NCBI GenBank assembly: GCA_026389335.1
Contig: JAPLIB010000013.1
Coordinates: 19,171-83,170, forward strand
DNA: 64,000 nucleotides
Direction: 5' to 3'
Source of the DNA: Cyanobacteriota bacterium
GTDB lineage: Bacteria > Cyanobacteriota > Cyanobacteriia > PCC-6307 > Cyanobiaceae
Part shown: positions 18,475-28,265 of the stretch, one piece after another
Layout of the letters: the number at the start of each line of letters is the position of its first letter
Position numbering within the stretch: position 1 is the first letter of the stretch
The notes under the pieces: model-generated
Told to the model about the DNA's origin: nothing
Database searches by the model: none
What the model saw: only the letters and a program-made list of their open reading frames with translations
Position numbers and translations under genes: made by a program

Positions 18475-20487
18475 TCAACAGTGACCCGACTGTACCGGCG
18501 GTTTCCCGCCCTGACGAGCGGCCTGGGTGCTCTGGCGTCGCTGCAGCTCCAGCCAAAGCAGCAGGGCCGTGACATCGGCCGGGCTCACCCCGGGAATCCG
18601 GGCCGCCTGGCCGAGGCTGTGGGGTTGCACCTTGGCCAGCTTTTCGCGCGCTTCCGCTGAAATCGTGCCGATGGCGGCGTAGTTGAGATCGCTGGGCAGG
18701 GGGCGACCCTGCTCGCGCCGCACCTGCTCGATCTGTTGCTGCTGACGTGCCAGATAACCGCTGTATTTGATGTCGATCTCGGCGCCTTCGCGCACGGCCA
18801 AGGGCAGCTGCCCATCGGCCAGGCCGTGGCGCACCAGGTCGTCGCTGTGGCACTGGGGCCGCCGCAGCAGCTCGGCCAGGGTGATCGAGCCCCGGATCGG
18901 CGCGCCGGTTTCGGCGGCCACCGTGGCGGCGACGGGATCGCTCACCTTCAGGCGCACGGTTTCGAGGCGCTGCTTCTCGCTGTCGATCGCCGCCTGCTTG
19001 GCCTCGAACAGCTGCCAGCGGCGCTCGTCGATCAGGCCCAGCTCCCGGCCTAGGGGCGTCAGGCGCCGGTCGGCGTTGTCGCCCCGCAGCACCAGCCGGT
19101 ATTCGCTGCGGCTGGTGAGCACCCGGTAGGGCTCGCGCAGATCCTTGGTGATCAGATCGTCGATCAGGGTGCCGAGATAGCTGCCCTCGCGGGGGAAATG
19201 GACCGGCGGCTGGCCGCGCACCAGGCGGGCGGCATTGAGTCCGGCCACCAGGCCCTGGCCGGCGGCCTCCTCGTAGCCGGTGGTGCCGTTGAGCTGACCG
19301 GCGCAGAACAGACCGGCCAGCCGCTTGGTTTCGAGGCTGGCCTTGAGCTGGGTGGCAGGTAGATAGTCGTACTCCACCGCATAGGCGGGCCGCAGCATCA
19401 CGCACTGCTCCAGCCCCGGCAGCGTGCGCAGCAGCTCCAGCTGCAGCCGTTCCGGCAGGCCGGTGGAGAAGCCCTGCACGTAGAGCTCGGGGGTGTCGCG
19501 GCCCTCCGGTTCCAGGAAGATCTGATGGCTGTCCTTATCGGCGAAGCGCACGATCTTGTCTTCGATCGAGGGGCAGTAGCGGGGGCCCTTGCTGTCGATG
19601 AAGCCGCCGTAGATCGGCGTCAGGTGCAGGTTGTCCCGAATCAGCTGATGGGTGGCGGCGGTGGTGCGGGTGATGTGGCAGCTCATCGGCTCGCCGCTCA
19701 CCCAGGCGGCCGGATCAAAGGAAAAGAAGCGGTCGTGGGCGTCGCTGGGCTGCTCCTCGAGGCTGTCCAGGGCCACGCTGCGCCGATCTACCCGGGCGGG
19801 GGTGCCGGTTTTGAGCCGATCGGTGCTGAAGCCGAGGGCCTGCAGCGCTTCGGTGAGCCCTTCGGCGGGCTGCTCGCCGGCGCGGCCCGCCGGCAGCGAC
19901 TGGCTGCCGACCCAGATGCGGCCGCCCAGGAAGGTGCCGGTGGTGAGAATCACCGCCTCAGCGGCGTAGACGCTGCCGAAGTAGGTGCGCACCCCGAGCA
20001 CTCGACCGATGGGGCCGCTGGCCTGGGAGCTGGACGGCTGGTCAGCCTGGGCGGCCGCGGTCGGGCCGTCGCCGACCTCGCGTTCCACTTCCAGGTCGGT
20101 CACCATCGCCTCCCGCAGCGAGAGGTTGGGGGTGTGCTGCAGCAGTTGCAGCATCTGGCGGGCATAGGCCCGCTTGTCGGTCTGGGCGCGCAGGGCCCAC
20201 ACCGCCGGGCCGCGGCTGGCGTTGAGCACCCGCTTCTGCAGTGCTGTGGCGTCCGCCAACCGGCCGATCACGCCGCCGAGGGCATCCACCTCATGCACCA
20301 GCTGGCTCTTGGCGGGGCCGCCCACGGCCGGGTTGCAGGGCTGCCAGGCGATGCGGTCGAGGTTGAGCGAAAACAGGGCGGTGTTGAGGCCCAGTCGGGC
20401 GGCGGTGAGGGCCGCCTCGCAGCCGGCGTGGCCGCCACCGACCACGATCAGATCAAAGCTTTCGCTGGGGGTGCTGCTTAAGGCCAT
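18475..20487 (-). CDS. mnmG: tRNA uridine-34 modification enzyme MnmG (GidA)
   Basis: The 670-residue flavoprotein shows the FAD-binding [18 protein letters not shown] at the N-terminus, the conserved [30 protein letters not shown], and [10 protein letters not shown] segments, and the C-terminal [16 protein letters not shown] and [12 protein letters not shown] regions that bind MnmE. With MnmE it installs the carboxymethylaminomethyl group at wobble uridine 34. The ATG at 20487 was preferred over one 13 codons upstream because family similarity begins there. mnmE is not in this window. dnaB, often close to mnmG in this lineage, is here separated by a plus-strand block. Confidence 0.95.
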   Translation of the reverse strand: MALSSTPSESFDLIVVGGGHAGCEAALTAARLGLNTALFSLNLDRIAWQPCNPAVGGPAKSQLVHEVDALGGVIGRLADATALQKRVLNASRGPAVWALRAQTDKRAYARQMLQLLQHTPNLSLREAMVTDLEVEREVGDGPTAAAQADQPSSSQASGPIGRVLGVRTYFGSVYAAEAVILTTGTFLGGRIWVGSQSLPAGRAGEQPAEGLTEALQALGFSTDRLKTGTPARVDRRSVALDSLEEQPSDAHDRFFSFDPAAWVSGEPMSCHITRTTAATHQLIRDNLHLTPIYGGFIDSKGPRYCPSIEDKIVRFADKDSHQIFLEPEGRDTPELYVQGFSTGLPERLQLELLRTLPGLEQCVMLRPAYAVEYDYLPATQLKASLETKRLAGLFCAGQLNGTTGYEEAAGQGLVAGLNAARLVRGQPPVHFPREGSYLGTLIDDLITKDLREPYRVLTSRSEYRLVLRGDNADRRLTPLGRELGLIDERRWQLFEAKQAAIDSEKQRLETVRLKVSDPVAATVAAETGAPIRGSITLAELLRRPQCHSDDLVRHGLADGQLPLAVREGAEIDIKYSGYLARQQQQIEQVRREQGRPLPSDLNYAAIGTISAEAREKLAKVQPHSLGQAARIPGVSPADVTALLLWLELQRRQSTQAARQGGKPPVQSGHC

Positions 20488-20720
20488 GGGGGGATTCTCT
20501 CTGGCCCGCCGCCCTGCTGGGGCCAACGGCGGCGCCCGCGGGGACTGGCTTGGGAGCGAGCCCCCGGGGGGAGCAGCGTTCCGCTGGCGGGCGCAAGCCC
20601 AGGGCTCCGCCCCCCAGTCGGGATCCCGCTGTGTTGCAGTAGGAAAAACTGAGGCGTATCCCCATCACTTTTGCGTCACCCCCGTCCGCGGACTCCGCTG
20701 CCGCCCCCAGTGCCGCCACG

Positions 20721-21782
20721 GTGCGGGAGTATCAGGAGTACGCCCGGGAATTGCGGCCGCTGCTGCCGCCGGAGGCCTTCCGCACCAATCCAGATCGCCT
20801 GGCCCTGGTGCTGATCAACCTGGCGATTCTGGCGCTGGGCTGGGGTCTGGCCCAGCAGCTGGACCGCTGGCCGCTGCCGTGGCTGCCGCTGTTTCTGCCC
20901 TTTGCCCTGGTGATGGGCAACAGCATCGTTGTGCTGCTGTTCGCCTCCCACGACCTGCTGCATGGCAATGCCCTGCGCCAGCCCGGTTGGCGCCGGGTGG
21001 TGGGCCTGGTGGGCCTGGCGGTGCTGTGGATGCCCCCAACCCTGTGGCAGGCGGTTCATAACCGGGAGCATCACGGCAACACCAATGCCCTGGCCGATCC
21101 CGATCGTGGCTATCTGGAGAGCCAGCCTGCCAGCTGGGGCTCCTGGATCCAGCATCAATTCATCCCCTCCAATGAGGTGAAGCCCCTGGGCCTGCTGATC
21201 GGTGCCGGCGGCTCCTGGTTTGTCCACAATTTGCGCACGCTGATTTCCGTGCTGCAGGGCGAGGGCAGCGGGGGCACGGCCGCTCCGGCCCAGTTTTCGG
21301 TGAGCCCGCTGGAGCGCCGTCGCATTCTGCTGGAACTGGCCCTGATTGCGCTGGGCCATGGGGCGGTGGTGCTGGCGATCGGCCTGAAGCCAGCGCCGTT
21401 GCTGCTCGGTTATCTGCTGCCACTTTGGTTGGGTTATGCCGGTGCCATGGCTTACATCTTCACCAATCACTTTCTGTCGCCACTGAGCGAGATCAACGAT
21501 CCACTGCTCCACACCTTGTCTTTGCAGGTGCCGCGCTGGGTGGATGCCTTGCACCTCAACTTCTCGCACCATGTGGAGCACCACATCTTTCCCAGTCTCA
21601 ATACAGATTATTATCCAATGGTGCGACGTTTGTTGCTTGATCGCTATGGTGATCGTTATCAGCAGCTACCGGCAACCCGCGCTTGGCAGCTGTTGATGGC
21701 CACTCCCCGGCTCTATCGCAATGCCACCACCCTGGTGAACCAGGCGGGTGACCATCCCGTGCCGGTGCCCCTGGCCTCCTGA
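20721..21782 (+). CDS. Membrane fatty-acid desaturase-like di-iron enzyme
   Basis: The 353-residue protein has three histidine boxes of membrane desaturases/hydroxylases: HDLLHGN, HNREHHGN and HHVEHHIFP, between hydrophobic segments (two near residues 30-75, two near 195-250). The last box resembles acyl-lipid and front-end desaturases more than the DesC type (HNNHH) found twice elsewhere in the window. The substrate is therefore uncertain: a membrane lipid acyl chain is most likely, a carotenoid is possible. The start is GTG at 20721; an upstream in-frame extension is possible. It is divergent from mnmG over 233 bases. Confidence 0.78.
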   Translation: MREYQEYARELRPLLPPEAFRTNPDRLALVLINLAILALGWGLAQQLDRWPLPWLPLFLPFALVMGNSIVVLLFASHDLLHGNALRQPGWRRVVGLVGLAVLWMPPTLWQAVHNREHHGNTNALADPDRGYLESQPASWGSWIQHQFIPSNEVKPLGLLIGAGGSWFVHNLRTLISVLQGEGSGGTAAPAQFSVSPLERRRILLELALIALGHGAVVLAIGLKPAPLLLGYLLPLWLGYAGAMAYIFTNHFLSPLSEINDPLLHTLSLQVPRWVDALHLNFSHHVEHHIFPSLNTDYYPMVRRLLLDRYGDRYQQLPATRAWQLLMATPRLYRNATTLVNQAGDHPVPVPLAS

Positions 21783-22117
21783 GATCATCGCGCCACCAGG
21801 ACGGCCTGGCTTGTTCCCGTCCAGCCTGAAGGCTGGGCTCGGGCCAGCACCGCTCCCCCCACTCGCGGCTCCGGGCAACGGGCGCAACTGGGGGTAGCTT
21901 CCAGTTGCGTGGCGGAATCGACTGCAATGCGTGCCGCTCAGAACTCTTGTGGCCCCACTGGTCACGGTCGCTGCGGCTGCGTTGGCGCCAGGACGATCTG
22001 GCCGAAGAGATGAGCCTCGGGATTAGCCTCTGATTTTCACTTTGAAGCCCAGATTGTATCCGGGTCCTTGCTATTGACCCTTGAAAGGCTATGCTAGCTT
22101 AAGTTGAGGTTGCATCG
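21783..22117. other. Intergenic region upstream of first LysR-like gene
   Basis: These 335 bases hold a small hairpin near 21824 (CAGCC TGAA GGCTG) just after the desaturase gene. The composition then shifts toward AT from about 22020, marking the edge of the regulator block. A possible promoter for the regulator is TTGCTA, 16 bases, TATGCT around 22069-22096. No gene is apparent. Confidence 0.4.
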
Positions 22118-22999
22118 GTGGTTGAGCTGGATGCGTTGGCTGCCCTGGACGCGCTTCAATGGCTGGGGACGGGGAGAGAAGTTTCCAGAAGATTGGGCAT
22201 CAGTCAAGCCACAGCTAGCAGGCAGGCCCAGAAGTGCCTCGATCTTTTTGGTCTGGCGTTGCAGCGGGTTGATGGTGAGTGGTGTATCGCCGGTGATGAT
22301 TCTGTCTTGCGTCTTGAGCGTCGTGTGCATCAGACTGCAAGATGGGTGGGAGTGAGACCCCTCAGGCTGGAGGCCACGTACTGGTCTGGTCCCCTGCTAT
22401 GCACCCCCACGCCAGCTCGGTGGATCCTGGGTCTTGCGAACATTGTCGGCGTGTCTAGGAACTTTCAGCTGGTCAGGGATCGAATCGTTGATGTCTGTAT
22501 TGCTGCGTTGCCCGATAGACCAGCCGCAGATGATGATGAGTTGGCCTCATTGGTGCTGTCATCGATGCCGGTGAACTTCGTTGTCAATCCTGGTCATCCA
22601 TTGATCGGTAAAGCCAGCCTTTCATTTGCTGACATTGCCAGATATCCCACGCTGGCACTGCCGGCTGGTTCGTATCCCAGGGTGGAGGCGTCGCTTAAAT
22701 CGATTGGATTGTGGAACGATGAAGTTTGCATGACGCGTTATCGACGTGATGCCTGGGAAGGCAAGATTGAGGTCGCGCTCACGATTGGCTATGGCACGGC
22801 CTTGAGCCTGGAGATCAGTGGTGGCAGCCTCGTCAAGCTGCCCTTGGAACTTCCCTTCGCTTCTGGTGAGGTGGTTGTTGTCCATCGGGAGTTTGTCGCC
22901 CATCCCGAGCTGCAGGTGTTGTGTGATTTGATTTTGTCGCGCCTGCAAGTTTTTGCGGCTCGGTTTGCGGATATCAGGCTTCTTCCGGGCGGCTGTTGA
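22118..22999 (+). CDS. Divergent LysR-like transcription regulator (tandem copy 1)
   Basis: The 293-residue protein starts with a winged-helix segment (ALDALQWLGTGREVSRRLGI, SQATASRQAQKCLDLF) and continues with a LysR-type effector-binding fold: two alpha/beta lobes, including SMPVNFVVNPGHPLIG, SFADIARYPTLALP and the closing LQVLCDLILSRLQVF helix. It lacks the usual LysR opening (around 'LRYFVAV'), so it is a divergent branch. The GTG start aligns exactly with the GTG of the neighbouring paralogue at 23219. Composition is clearly lower in GC than the flanking genes. The inducer and targets are unknown; autoregulation or regulation of the adjacent desaturase is possible. Confidence 0.75.
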   Translation: MVELDALAALDALQWLGTGREVSRRLGISQATASRQAQKCLDLFGLALQRVDGEWCIAGDDSVLRLERRVHQTARWVGVRPLRLEATYWSGPLLCTPTPARWILGLANIVGVSRNFQLVRDRIVDVCIAALPDRPAADDDELASLVLSSMPVNFVVNPGHPLIGKASLSFADIARYPTLALPAGSYPRVEASLKSIGLWNDEVCMTRYRRDAWEGKIEVALTIGYGTALSLEISGGSLVKLPLELPFASGEVVVVHREFVAHPELQVLCDLILSRLQVFAARFADIRLLPGGC

Positions 23000-23086
23000 T
23001 CGTGAGCCATGAAGCTATCCTGCGTTTGTTTGCGTTAGTGACTGTCGCTACAGACGACTGTCTTTTGCTTGTGCTAGTAGAGAATT

Positions 23087-23110
23087 GGTAGGGGTAGGGG
23101 TAGGGGTAGG
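23087..23110 (+). repeat. G-rich TAGGGG hexamer repeat upstream of second regulator
   Basis: The plus strand reads GG-TA-GGGG-TA-GGGG-TA-GGGG-TA-GG, a near-perfect tandem hexanucleotide array of four units. It lies 109-132 bases before the GTG of the second LysR-like gene. Five G-tracts, three of them four long, could form a two-layer or bulged G-quadruplex, and the array could also vary in length by slippage. Confidence 0.85.
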
Positions 23111-23218
23111 AATTGCCTTCTGTATTTGCGCAGTGCTGCCTGGAAAGTGCAAGAATTTTGCGTCTTATTGATAAATGCTAATTCTGTGAGAAACTTGAAT
23201 ACCTGCTTTTTGCAAGGC

Positions 23219-24157
23219 GTGGTCGAGATTGGATGCCTTGCCTCGATGGATTGTCTGATTTGGTTGCGGACCGGAAGTCGGGTAGCTGCAAGGACTGCTG
23301 TGAGCCAGTCTACTGTTAGTAGGAATGCCAGGAAATGTGCGGATATGTTTTCCGTTTCCCTTGTGCGAAGGGAGGCTGAGTGGTATTTAAAAGGCGATCT
23401 TACTTTGCTCAAGCTGGAGCGCCAGGTCCATCAGCTTGTGAGATGGCGGCATGATCAGTCTCTGCGACTGGAGGCGCAGCACTGGTCTGCCCCTTTCTTG
23501 TGTCCGCCGCTCCCCGATGGCTGGATTGCCGGAAACTTTGACTTTTTGGAATTCCATCGGCCGCTGCAGCTTTTAAGAGATCATGTCATTGACGCCTGGG
23601 TTACCTCATATCCAGATGTTCCTGATGATGATCCAGATCTCGTTTCCATCCGTCTGAGTCGGATGCCCATGCTGCTGGTGGTCAACGATGGGCATCCTCT
23701 GCTTGATCTTGGTGATCGCGTTTCTTTTGAAGATATAGCTTGTTATCCAATTCTGCCGCTGCCCGATGGTGCCTTCCCTTGGTTTCAGCAAGTTCTGGTG
23801 GACTGTGGCTTGTGGGACACTTCCACCAAGGGCGGCTCCGCGGAGCAGCCATCCTGGCGGGGTCAAAGTGGCGCTGAAGATCTGATGGTTGGTTTCTCTA
23901 CCCCGCTCACGTTGTCTCTGTATGGGGATTCGATTCGGCCGCTTCCCCTCAGGCTGCCTGTAGCAGTTGGAGATGCCCTTGTTGTCGCCCGCGAGTTTGC
24001 GGATTATCCGCAAACGCACCAGCTTGCTTCCGTGCTGCGCACGCGCCTCAGAACTCTGGCCGTCACGTTGGCGGAGCTTGAAATCCTCGAGATTGGCGCG
24101 GCTGTCGAGGCGGGCAGCCCGGCGATTCAGCCCATGGTTTCGGCTGGGCTGCCCTGA
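23219..24157 (+). CDS. Divergent LysR-like transcription regulator (tandem copy 2)
   Basis: The 312-residue protein is a paralogue of the gene just upstream. Its N-terminus (VVEIGCLASMDCLIWLRTGS, RVAARTAVSQSTVSRN) aligns with the first copy without gaps, as do SLRLEAQHWSAPFLCPPLPDGW, SRMPMLLVVNDGHPL and the SFEDIACYP segment. I chose the GTG at 23219 for that reason; an ATG 31 codons upstream adds residues with no counterpart. The C-terminus is about 20 residues longer. Like its partner it is lower in GC than its surroundings. The two probably arose by duplication; different effector lobes suggest different inducers. Confidence 0.75.
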   Translation: MVEIGCLASMDCLIWLRTGSRVAARTAVSQSTVSRNARKCADMFSVSLVRREAEWYLKGDLTLLKLERQVHQLVRWRHDQSLRLEAQHWSAPFLCPPLPDGWIAGNFDFLEFHRPLQLLRDHVIDAWVTSYPDVPDDDPDLVSIRLSRMPMLLVVNDGHPLLDLGDRVSFEDIACYPILPLPDGAFPWFQQVLVDCGLWDTSTKGGSAEQPSWRGQSGAEDLMVGFSTPLTLSLYGDSIRPLPLRLPVAVGDALVVAREFADYPQTHQLASVLRTRLRTLAVTLAELEILEIGAAVEAGSPAIQPMVSAGLP

Positions 24158-24226
24158 TCGCGGCCCGTATCGTCCAGCCGGCTGGCTGCCTTGTTCGAGC
24201 CAGGTGCCGCGGCCTGTGCTGGGCTC

Positions 24227-25672
24227 TCAGGGAGCTGCCAGATTGCGGAAGCGGGTGTACTGGGGTTCAAACAGCAACTTGCAGACGCCCACCGGTCCGT
24301 TGCGGTGCTTGGTGACGATCACTTCGGTGATGCCCCGATCAGCGGTTTCGGGGTTGTAGTACTCATCGCGGTAGATCATCAGCACCAAGTCAGCGTCCTG
24401 CTCGATCGAGCCCGATTCGCGCAGATCGCTCAGCATCGGCCGCTTGTTGGTGCGGGCCTCCACGCCCCGGCTCAGCTGGGAGAGGGCCACCACCGGCACA
24501 TTCAGTTCGCGGGCCATCTGCTTGAGGCCGCGGGTGATTCGGGAGAGTTCCTGCACGCGGTTGTCGGAACCGGAGCCCTCCATCAGCTGCAGATAGTCGA
24601 TCACGATCAGGCCCAGCTCCTTGCCCGATTCCGCCATCAGGCGCCGGCAGAGGGAGCGCATCTCCAGCACGCCTGAGTTGGGCTTGTCATCGATGAAGAT
24701 CGGCAGCTGGCCGAGGCTGTTGATCCCCTGGCCCAGCAGGGGCCATTCCTCCTGCTGCAGCCTGCCGGTGCGCAGCCGGCTGCTCTCGATGCCCACCTCC
24801 ATCGCCAGCAGTCGGTAGGTGAGCTGCTCCTTGCTCATCTCCAGCGAGAACACGCACACCGGCAGGCCATGGAGCTGGGCCACGTTCTTGGCGATGTTGA
24901 GCGTGATCGCCGTTTTGCCCATGGCGGGACGGCCGGCAATGATGATCAGGTCGCTGCGCTGCAGCCCCTGGGTCATGGCATCGAGGTCGTAGAAGTTCAC
25001 CGGTATGCCCGCCACCGCCATGCCGAGGGAGCGGCTCTCAATCTCCTCGAAGGTGCTGGTGAGAATCTCGGCGGTGGGGGTGAGGCCCTTGCTGGGCTTT
25101 TCCTGGCTGATGGCGAAGATCGCCTGCTCGGCTTCATCGAGCACCTGATCCATCGGCTTGCCCTGATCAAAGCCCAGCCGGATCACCTCGTTGCCGGAGC
25201 GGATCAGCCGGCGCCGCAGGTACTTGTCCATCACCAGGCGGGCCACCTGCTCGATCGAGGCGGTGGAGAGGGTGCGCTCCACCAACTCCATCAGCCGAGC
25301 CGAGCCGCCCACCTTCTCCAGCTGGCCCGTATCCGCCAGCCAGGCGCCCATCGCCGTCAGGTCGGTGGGTTTGCCCTGGCTGTGCAGCATCAGGGCGGTG
25401 CGATAGATCTCCCTGTGGGCCCCCAGGTAGAAGGCGTCCGGCTGCAGCACATCGGCCACCCGGCTGATCGCATCAGGATCGAGCAGGATGCCTCCCAGCA
25501 CCGCCTCCTCGGCTTCGAGGTTCTGGGGCGGCAGTGAATCGGGCAGCACCTCGAACTCCCCATCGCCACCCTGGCGGCGGCGGCGGCCCTGGCCCTGCTG
25601 TCCTCGCGCCAGGGCTGGCTCCAGGTCTGGTCCGGCTGCCTGGGCGGGATCTCCCAGCGGCACAGTCACCAT
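24227..25672 (-). CDS. dnaB: Replicative DNA helicase DnaB
   Basis: The 481-residue protein has the N-terminal DnaB domain (LPPQNLEAEEAVLGGILLD) after a variable basic/Gln-rich 45-residue leader, and a RecA-like helicase domain with Walker A AGRPAMGKTA near residue 249, Walker B LIVIDYLQLM near 357 and the H4 motif SQLSRGVEARTNKRP. It unwinds DNA at the replication fork as a hexamer. No intein interrupts it, unlike some cyanobacterial dnaB genes. It follows rplI on the same strand with a terminator-like hairpin between them. Confidence 0.96.
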   Translation of the reverse strand: MVTVPLGDPAQAAGPDLEPALARGQQGQGRRRRQGGDGEFEVLPDSLPPQNLEAEEAVLGGILLDPDAISRVADVLQPDAFYLGAHREIYRTALMLHSQGKPTDLTAMGAWLADTGQLEKVGGSARLMELVERTLSTASIEQVARLVMDKYLRRRLIRSGNEVIRLGFDQGKPMDQVLDEAEQAIFAISQEKPSKGLTPTAEILTSTFEEIESRSLGMAVAGIPVNFYDLDAMTQGLQRSDLIIIAGRPAMGKTAITLNIAKNVAQLHGLPVCVFSLEMSKEQLTYRLLAMEVGIESSRLRTGRLQQEEWPLLGQGINSLGQLPIFIDDKPNSGVLEMRSLCRRLMAESGKELGLIVIDYLQLMEGSGSDNRVQELSRITRGLKQMARELNVPVVALSQLSRGVEARTNKRPMLSDLRESGSIEQDADLVLMIYRDEYYNPETADRGITEVIVTKHRNGPVGVCKLLFEPQYTRFRNLAAP

Positions 25673-25827
25673 GGTGTGGTCTCCAGTGGGGGCAAGCGAT
25701 TGGTTGCCGCTGGCACCGCTCGGCTGGGGCCAGAGCCGCCGGCGACGCGGTCAGCCGCAGGTACGGACCAGCATCCTGACCTGGGGGGGCCGTTTTGGCC
25801 AGTCCACCGACCCCCCACCGGTAGTGG

Positions 25828-25865
25828 AAAAGCCCTGGACATCCCACCAGATGGGGTGTCCAGGG
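25828..25865 (-). terminator. Rho-independent terminator between rplI and dnaB
   Basis: On the minus strand a 13-bp stem (one G-U pair) with a 7-base loop, built from CCCTGGACA/TGTCCAGGG plus CCC/GGG, is followed directly by CTTTTCC. The position, 30 bases after the rplI stop, fits a terminator or attenuator limiting read-through from rplI into dnaB. Confidence 0.75.
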
Positions 25866-25894
25866 CCGCAGGAGAGGCTCCAAGGGGAGCGGCT

Positions 25895-26353
25895 TCAGAA
25901 ACTGGCGACTTCCAGATTGATCTCAGCCACCACCTCGGGATGCAGCTTCACCTGCACCTTGTAGGACCCGGTGCGGTGGATCTCCGGCACGGTGATGTCG
26001 CGGCGGTCGATCTCCTTCTTGGTGGCGGCTTCGATCGCCTCGGCCACATCGCCGTTGGTGACGGTGCCGAATAGCACGTCGTCGCCGCCCGTCTGCTTCT
26101 TCACCGTGAACCGGCCGATCGTGTCCAGGGCGGTGCGCAAGGCCAGGGCCTCCTCTTTGAGGGCGGCCTGGCGCTGGGCTTCCTTGGCCCGGCGATGCTC
26201 CACCTGGCGCAGCACGGCGGCGGTGACAGGTACCGCCTTGCCGAGGGGCACAAGGAAGTTGCGGGCGTAGCCAGGGGCGACCTCCACCAGATCACCGTCC
26301 TTACCGAGGCTCAGCACGTCTTCGCTGAGTACCACCTGAACACGCTTGGCCAT
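25895..26353 (-). CDS. rplI: 50S ribosomal protein L9
   Basis: The 152-residue protein has the L9 N-terminal rRNA-binding domain ([36 protein letters not shown]), the long connecting helix rich in Ala/Glu/Arg, and the C-terminal domain ([17 protein letters not shown]). It sits at the L1 stalk base of the large subunit. It is 44 bases downstream of a desaturase gene on the same strand and precedes dnaB, a common bacterial order. Confidence 0.96.
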   Translation of the reverse strand: MAKRVQVVLSEDVLSLGKDGDLVEVAPGYARNFLVPLGKAVPVTAAVLRQVEHRRAKEAQRQAALKEEALALRTALDTIGRFTVKKQTGGDDVLFGTVTNGDVAEAIEAATKKEIDRRDITVPEIHRTGSYKVQVKLHPEVVAEINLEVASF

Positions 26354-26397
26354 GACTTACCCGTTGCGGTCGCCCGACTGAAATCCGATTGGTCAAC

Positions 26398-27393
26398 TTA
26401 CGACACGGCCCGGGAAACGTTGCCAACGGCTGCGGCCCGGGGCAGGCGCACGTCCTTGGCCAGGCCGAGGGCGCGCAACAGCCGGATGTGCTGCCAGGTG
26501 ATGTCCAGCTGGCCAGGACCGAAGCCATGGCGGGCCGAATGGGGATAGGCGTGGTGGTTGTTGTGCCAGCCCTCGCCGAAGGTGAACGCGGCAACCCAGG
26601 GGTTGTTCTTGGAGTTGTCGCCGCTGTCATGAACGGCGGAACCCCAGCAGTGGGTGGCGGAGTTCACCAACCAGGTGATGTGATACACGATCACCAGGCG
26701 CAGGGGGATGCCCCAGAGCACCAGGGCCCAGCCGCCGGCTCCGGTCACCGTGCCGATCCAGAAGAGCAGGCCCGCCAGGGGCAGTTGCAGCATCAGGAAC
26801 CAGCGGTTCAGCCAGCGATGGTAAGGATCGACGGCCAGGTCGCCGGTGAGGCGGGGAACGGCGGCCATCGCCGGCACGCCTTCCAGCATCCAGCCCATGT
26901 GGCTCCACCAGAAGCCCTTGTTGCTGTCGTGGTGATCCGCTTCCGTATCGGAGAATTTGTGGTGATGGCGGTGCAGGCCCACCCAGTCGATCGGACCGTG
27001 CTGACAGCTGAGGGCGCCGCAGGTGGCGAAGAAGCGCTCCAGCCAGCGGGGCACGCGGAAGGAGCGATGGCTCAGCAGGCGGTGATAGCCGATGGTGACG
27101 CCGAGGCAGGCGGTGACCCAGTAGAGGATCAGCAGGGTGGCGATGGCCGTCCAGCTCCAGAACTGGGGCAGCAGGGCCACCACGGCGAGCAGGTGGATGG
27201 CGGCCATGAACAGGATCACGGTCCAGTTCTTGCCGGTACTGGCGGCGGAGAGATGGTCCCCGTCGCGGTTGGTGTGCAGGGCCCGGGCGCGACGCAGCGC
27301 ATCAATGCCGCCGGTGATCGTGGCCGATCGGCGGGTGTGCTGGGCCTGGGGGCTGGAGCGGCGGGCTGGCCGGGAGGAACGCGTGGCGGTCAT
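26398..27393 (-). CDS. desC: DesC-type delta-9 acyl-lipid desaturase (copy 1)
   Basis: The 331-residue membrane protein has the delta-9 desaturase histidine boxes GYHRLLSHRSF, GLHRHHHKFSD and EGWHNNHHAYPHSARHG, with hydrophobic pairs around residues 55-95 and 175-220 and the family's DITWQHIRLLRALGLA ending. It should insert the first double bond into membrane-lipid acyl chains using a di-iron centre and ferredoxin electrons. The ATG at 27393 was chosen over one 13 codons upstream. The N-terminal 50 residues are basic and poorly conserved. It is paralogous to the gene at 28810-29823. Confidence 0.88.
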   Translation of the reverse strand: MTATRSSRPARRSSPQAQHTRRSATITGGIDALRRARALHTNRDGDHLSAASTGKNWTVILFMAAIHLLAVVALLPQFWSWTAIATLLILYWVTACLGVTIGYHRLLSHRSFRVPRWLERFFATCGALSCQHGPIDWVGLHRHHHKFSDTEADHHDSNKGFWWSHMGWMLEGVPAMAAVPRLTGDLAVDPYHRWLNRWFLMLQLPLAGLLFWIGTVTGAGGWALVLWGIPLRLVIVYHITWLVNSATHCWGSAVHDSGDNSKNNPWVAAFTFGEGWHNNHHAYPHSARHGFGPGQLDITWQHIRLLRALGLAKDVRLPRAAAVGNVSRAVS

Positions 27394-27448
27394 GTAGGAC
27401 CGACTCCGTATCGAACAGTAAGATCGTAGCAATACGGATCCCGATCAC

Positions 27449-28237
27449 TTGGGCTACGGAGGCGAAATCGAATCAGGCCGAGTGGCCTTCGCCCATCTGG
27501 TCCGGGTGTGGCATGCCCGCAACGGCTGGTCCCATCGTGTGTTGCCGGCTCTGGCGGAGGCCCTCCGGCTGGGTCGGGTCCACAATTCACAGCTGTCGAT
27601 GCTGCGCAACGGCAAGTTGGCTTCGCCCGGGCCGGAGGTGTTCCTGGCCCTGGGCGGGATCAATCGTTGGTTGGTGGAACAGGCCCCTAGCGGCCGTTTG
27701 CCGCGGGAGCGGGCCGAGCTGTTGCTGGCGGGTCAGCCCGAGCTGGTGGAGGCGTTAGTGGCCTCGGCCCTGCCGGTGCGGGAGGGCGATGAGCGCGAGC
27801 TCGGGCCAGGCGATCTGCTGGAGGTGTTTGTCGGACTGCGTCCGCCCCCAGCCGCGTTCGATCTGCGCATCGACGATGCCGAGGCGGCAGCCCTCTCCAC
27901 CGCCCTGGCCACCCTGTTCACGGCCAGTCGGCCCTGGCGCCAGTGCCGTGAACAGCTGCTGGCGGCCTATCCGGTTGCCCGGCGTCAGCGGCGCGAGCGC
28001 TTCGCCGCCGTGATGGCGGGCCAGAGTGATTACACCGCCACCGATCTCGATTTCGAGTTGCCCGATCTGCGCCGCACCCTGGCCGCCCTGGGGGCCGCCG
28101 GCGATCAGGAACTCTCGCCCGATCAGTTCCTGGATCTGCTGCGCAAGCGGGCCCGGCGCCTTGGCTTCCATGGCGAGCAGCCCCTGCCCGATCTGGCGGC
28201 CGCGATCCGCCGCGAACTGGTGGAACCTGGCTCCTGA
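27449..28237 (+). CDS. Unrecognised protein with XRE-like N-terminal segment
   Basis: This roughly 262-residue protein is not recognised. The N-terminal 70 residues (RVWHARNGWSHRVLPALAEA, LGRVHNSQLSMLRNGKLASP) look like a DNA-binding helical domain of the kind that checks a Ser-Met-Leu-Arg-Asn recognition helix. The rest is helical with acidic and Arg-rich segments (RIDDAEAAALSTALATLF, QFLDLLRKRARRLGF). No signal peptide or span is present. The start is uncertain: TTG at 27449 or GTG at 27482. It is divergent from desC over 55 bases, so the two may share control. Confidence 0.6.
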   Translation: MGYGGEIESGRVAFAHLVRVWHARNGWSHRVLPALAEALRLGRVHNSQLSMLRNGKLASPGPEVFLALGGINRWLVEQAPSGRLPRERAELLLAGQPELVEALVASALPVREGDERELGPGDLLEVFVGLRPPPAAFDLRIDDAEAAALSTALATLFTASRPWRQCREQLLAAYPVARRQRRERFAAVMAGQSDYTATDLDFELPDLRRTLAALGAAGDQELSPDQFLDLLRKRARRLGFHGEQPLPDLAAAIRRELVEPGS

Positions 28238-28265
28238 CACCGGAGCGGCTGGGCCAGGGCTGGAT

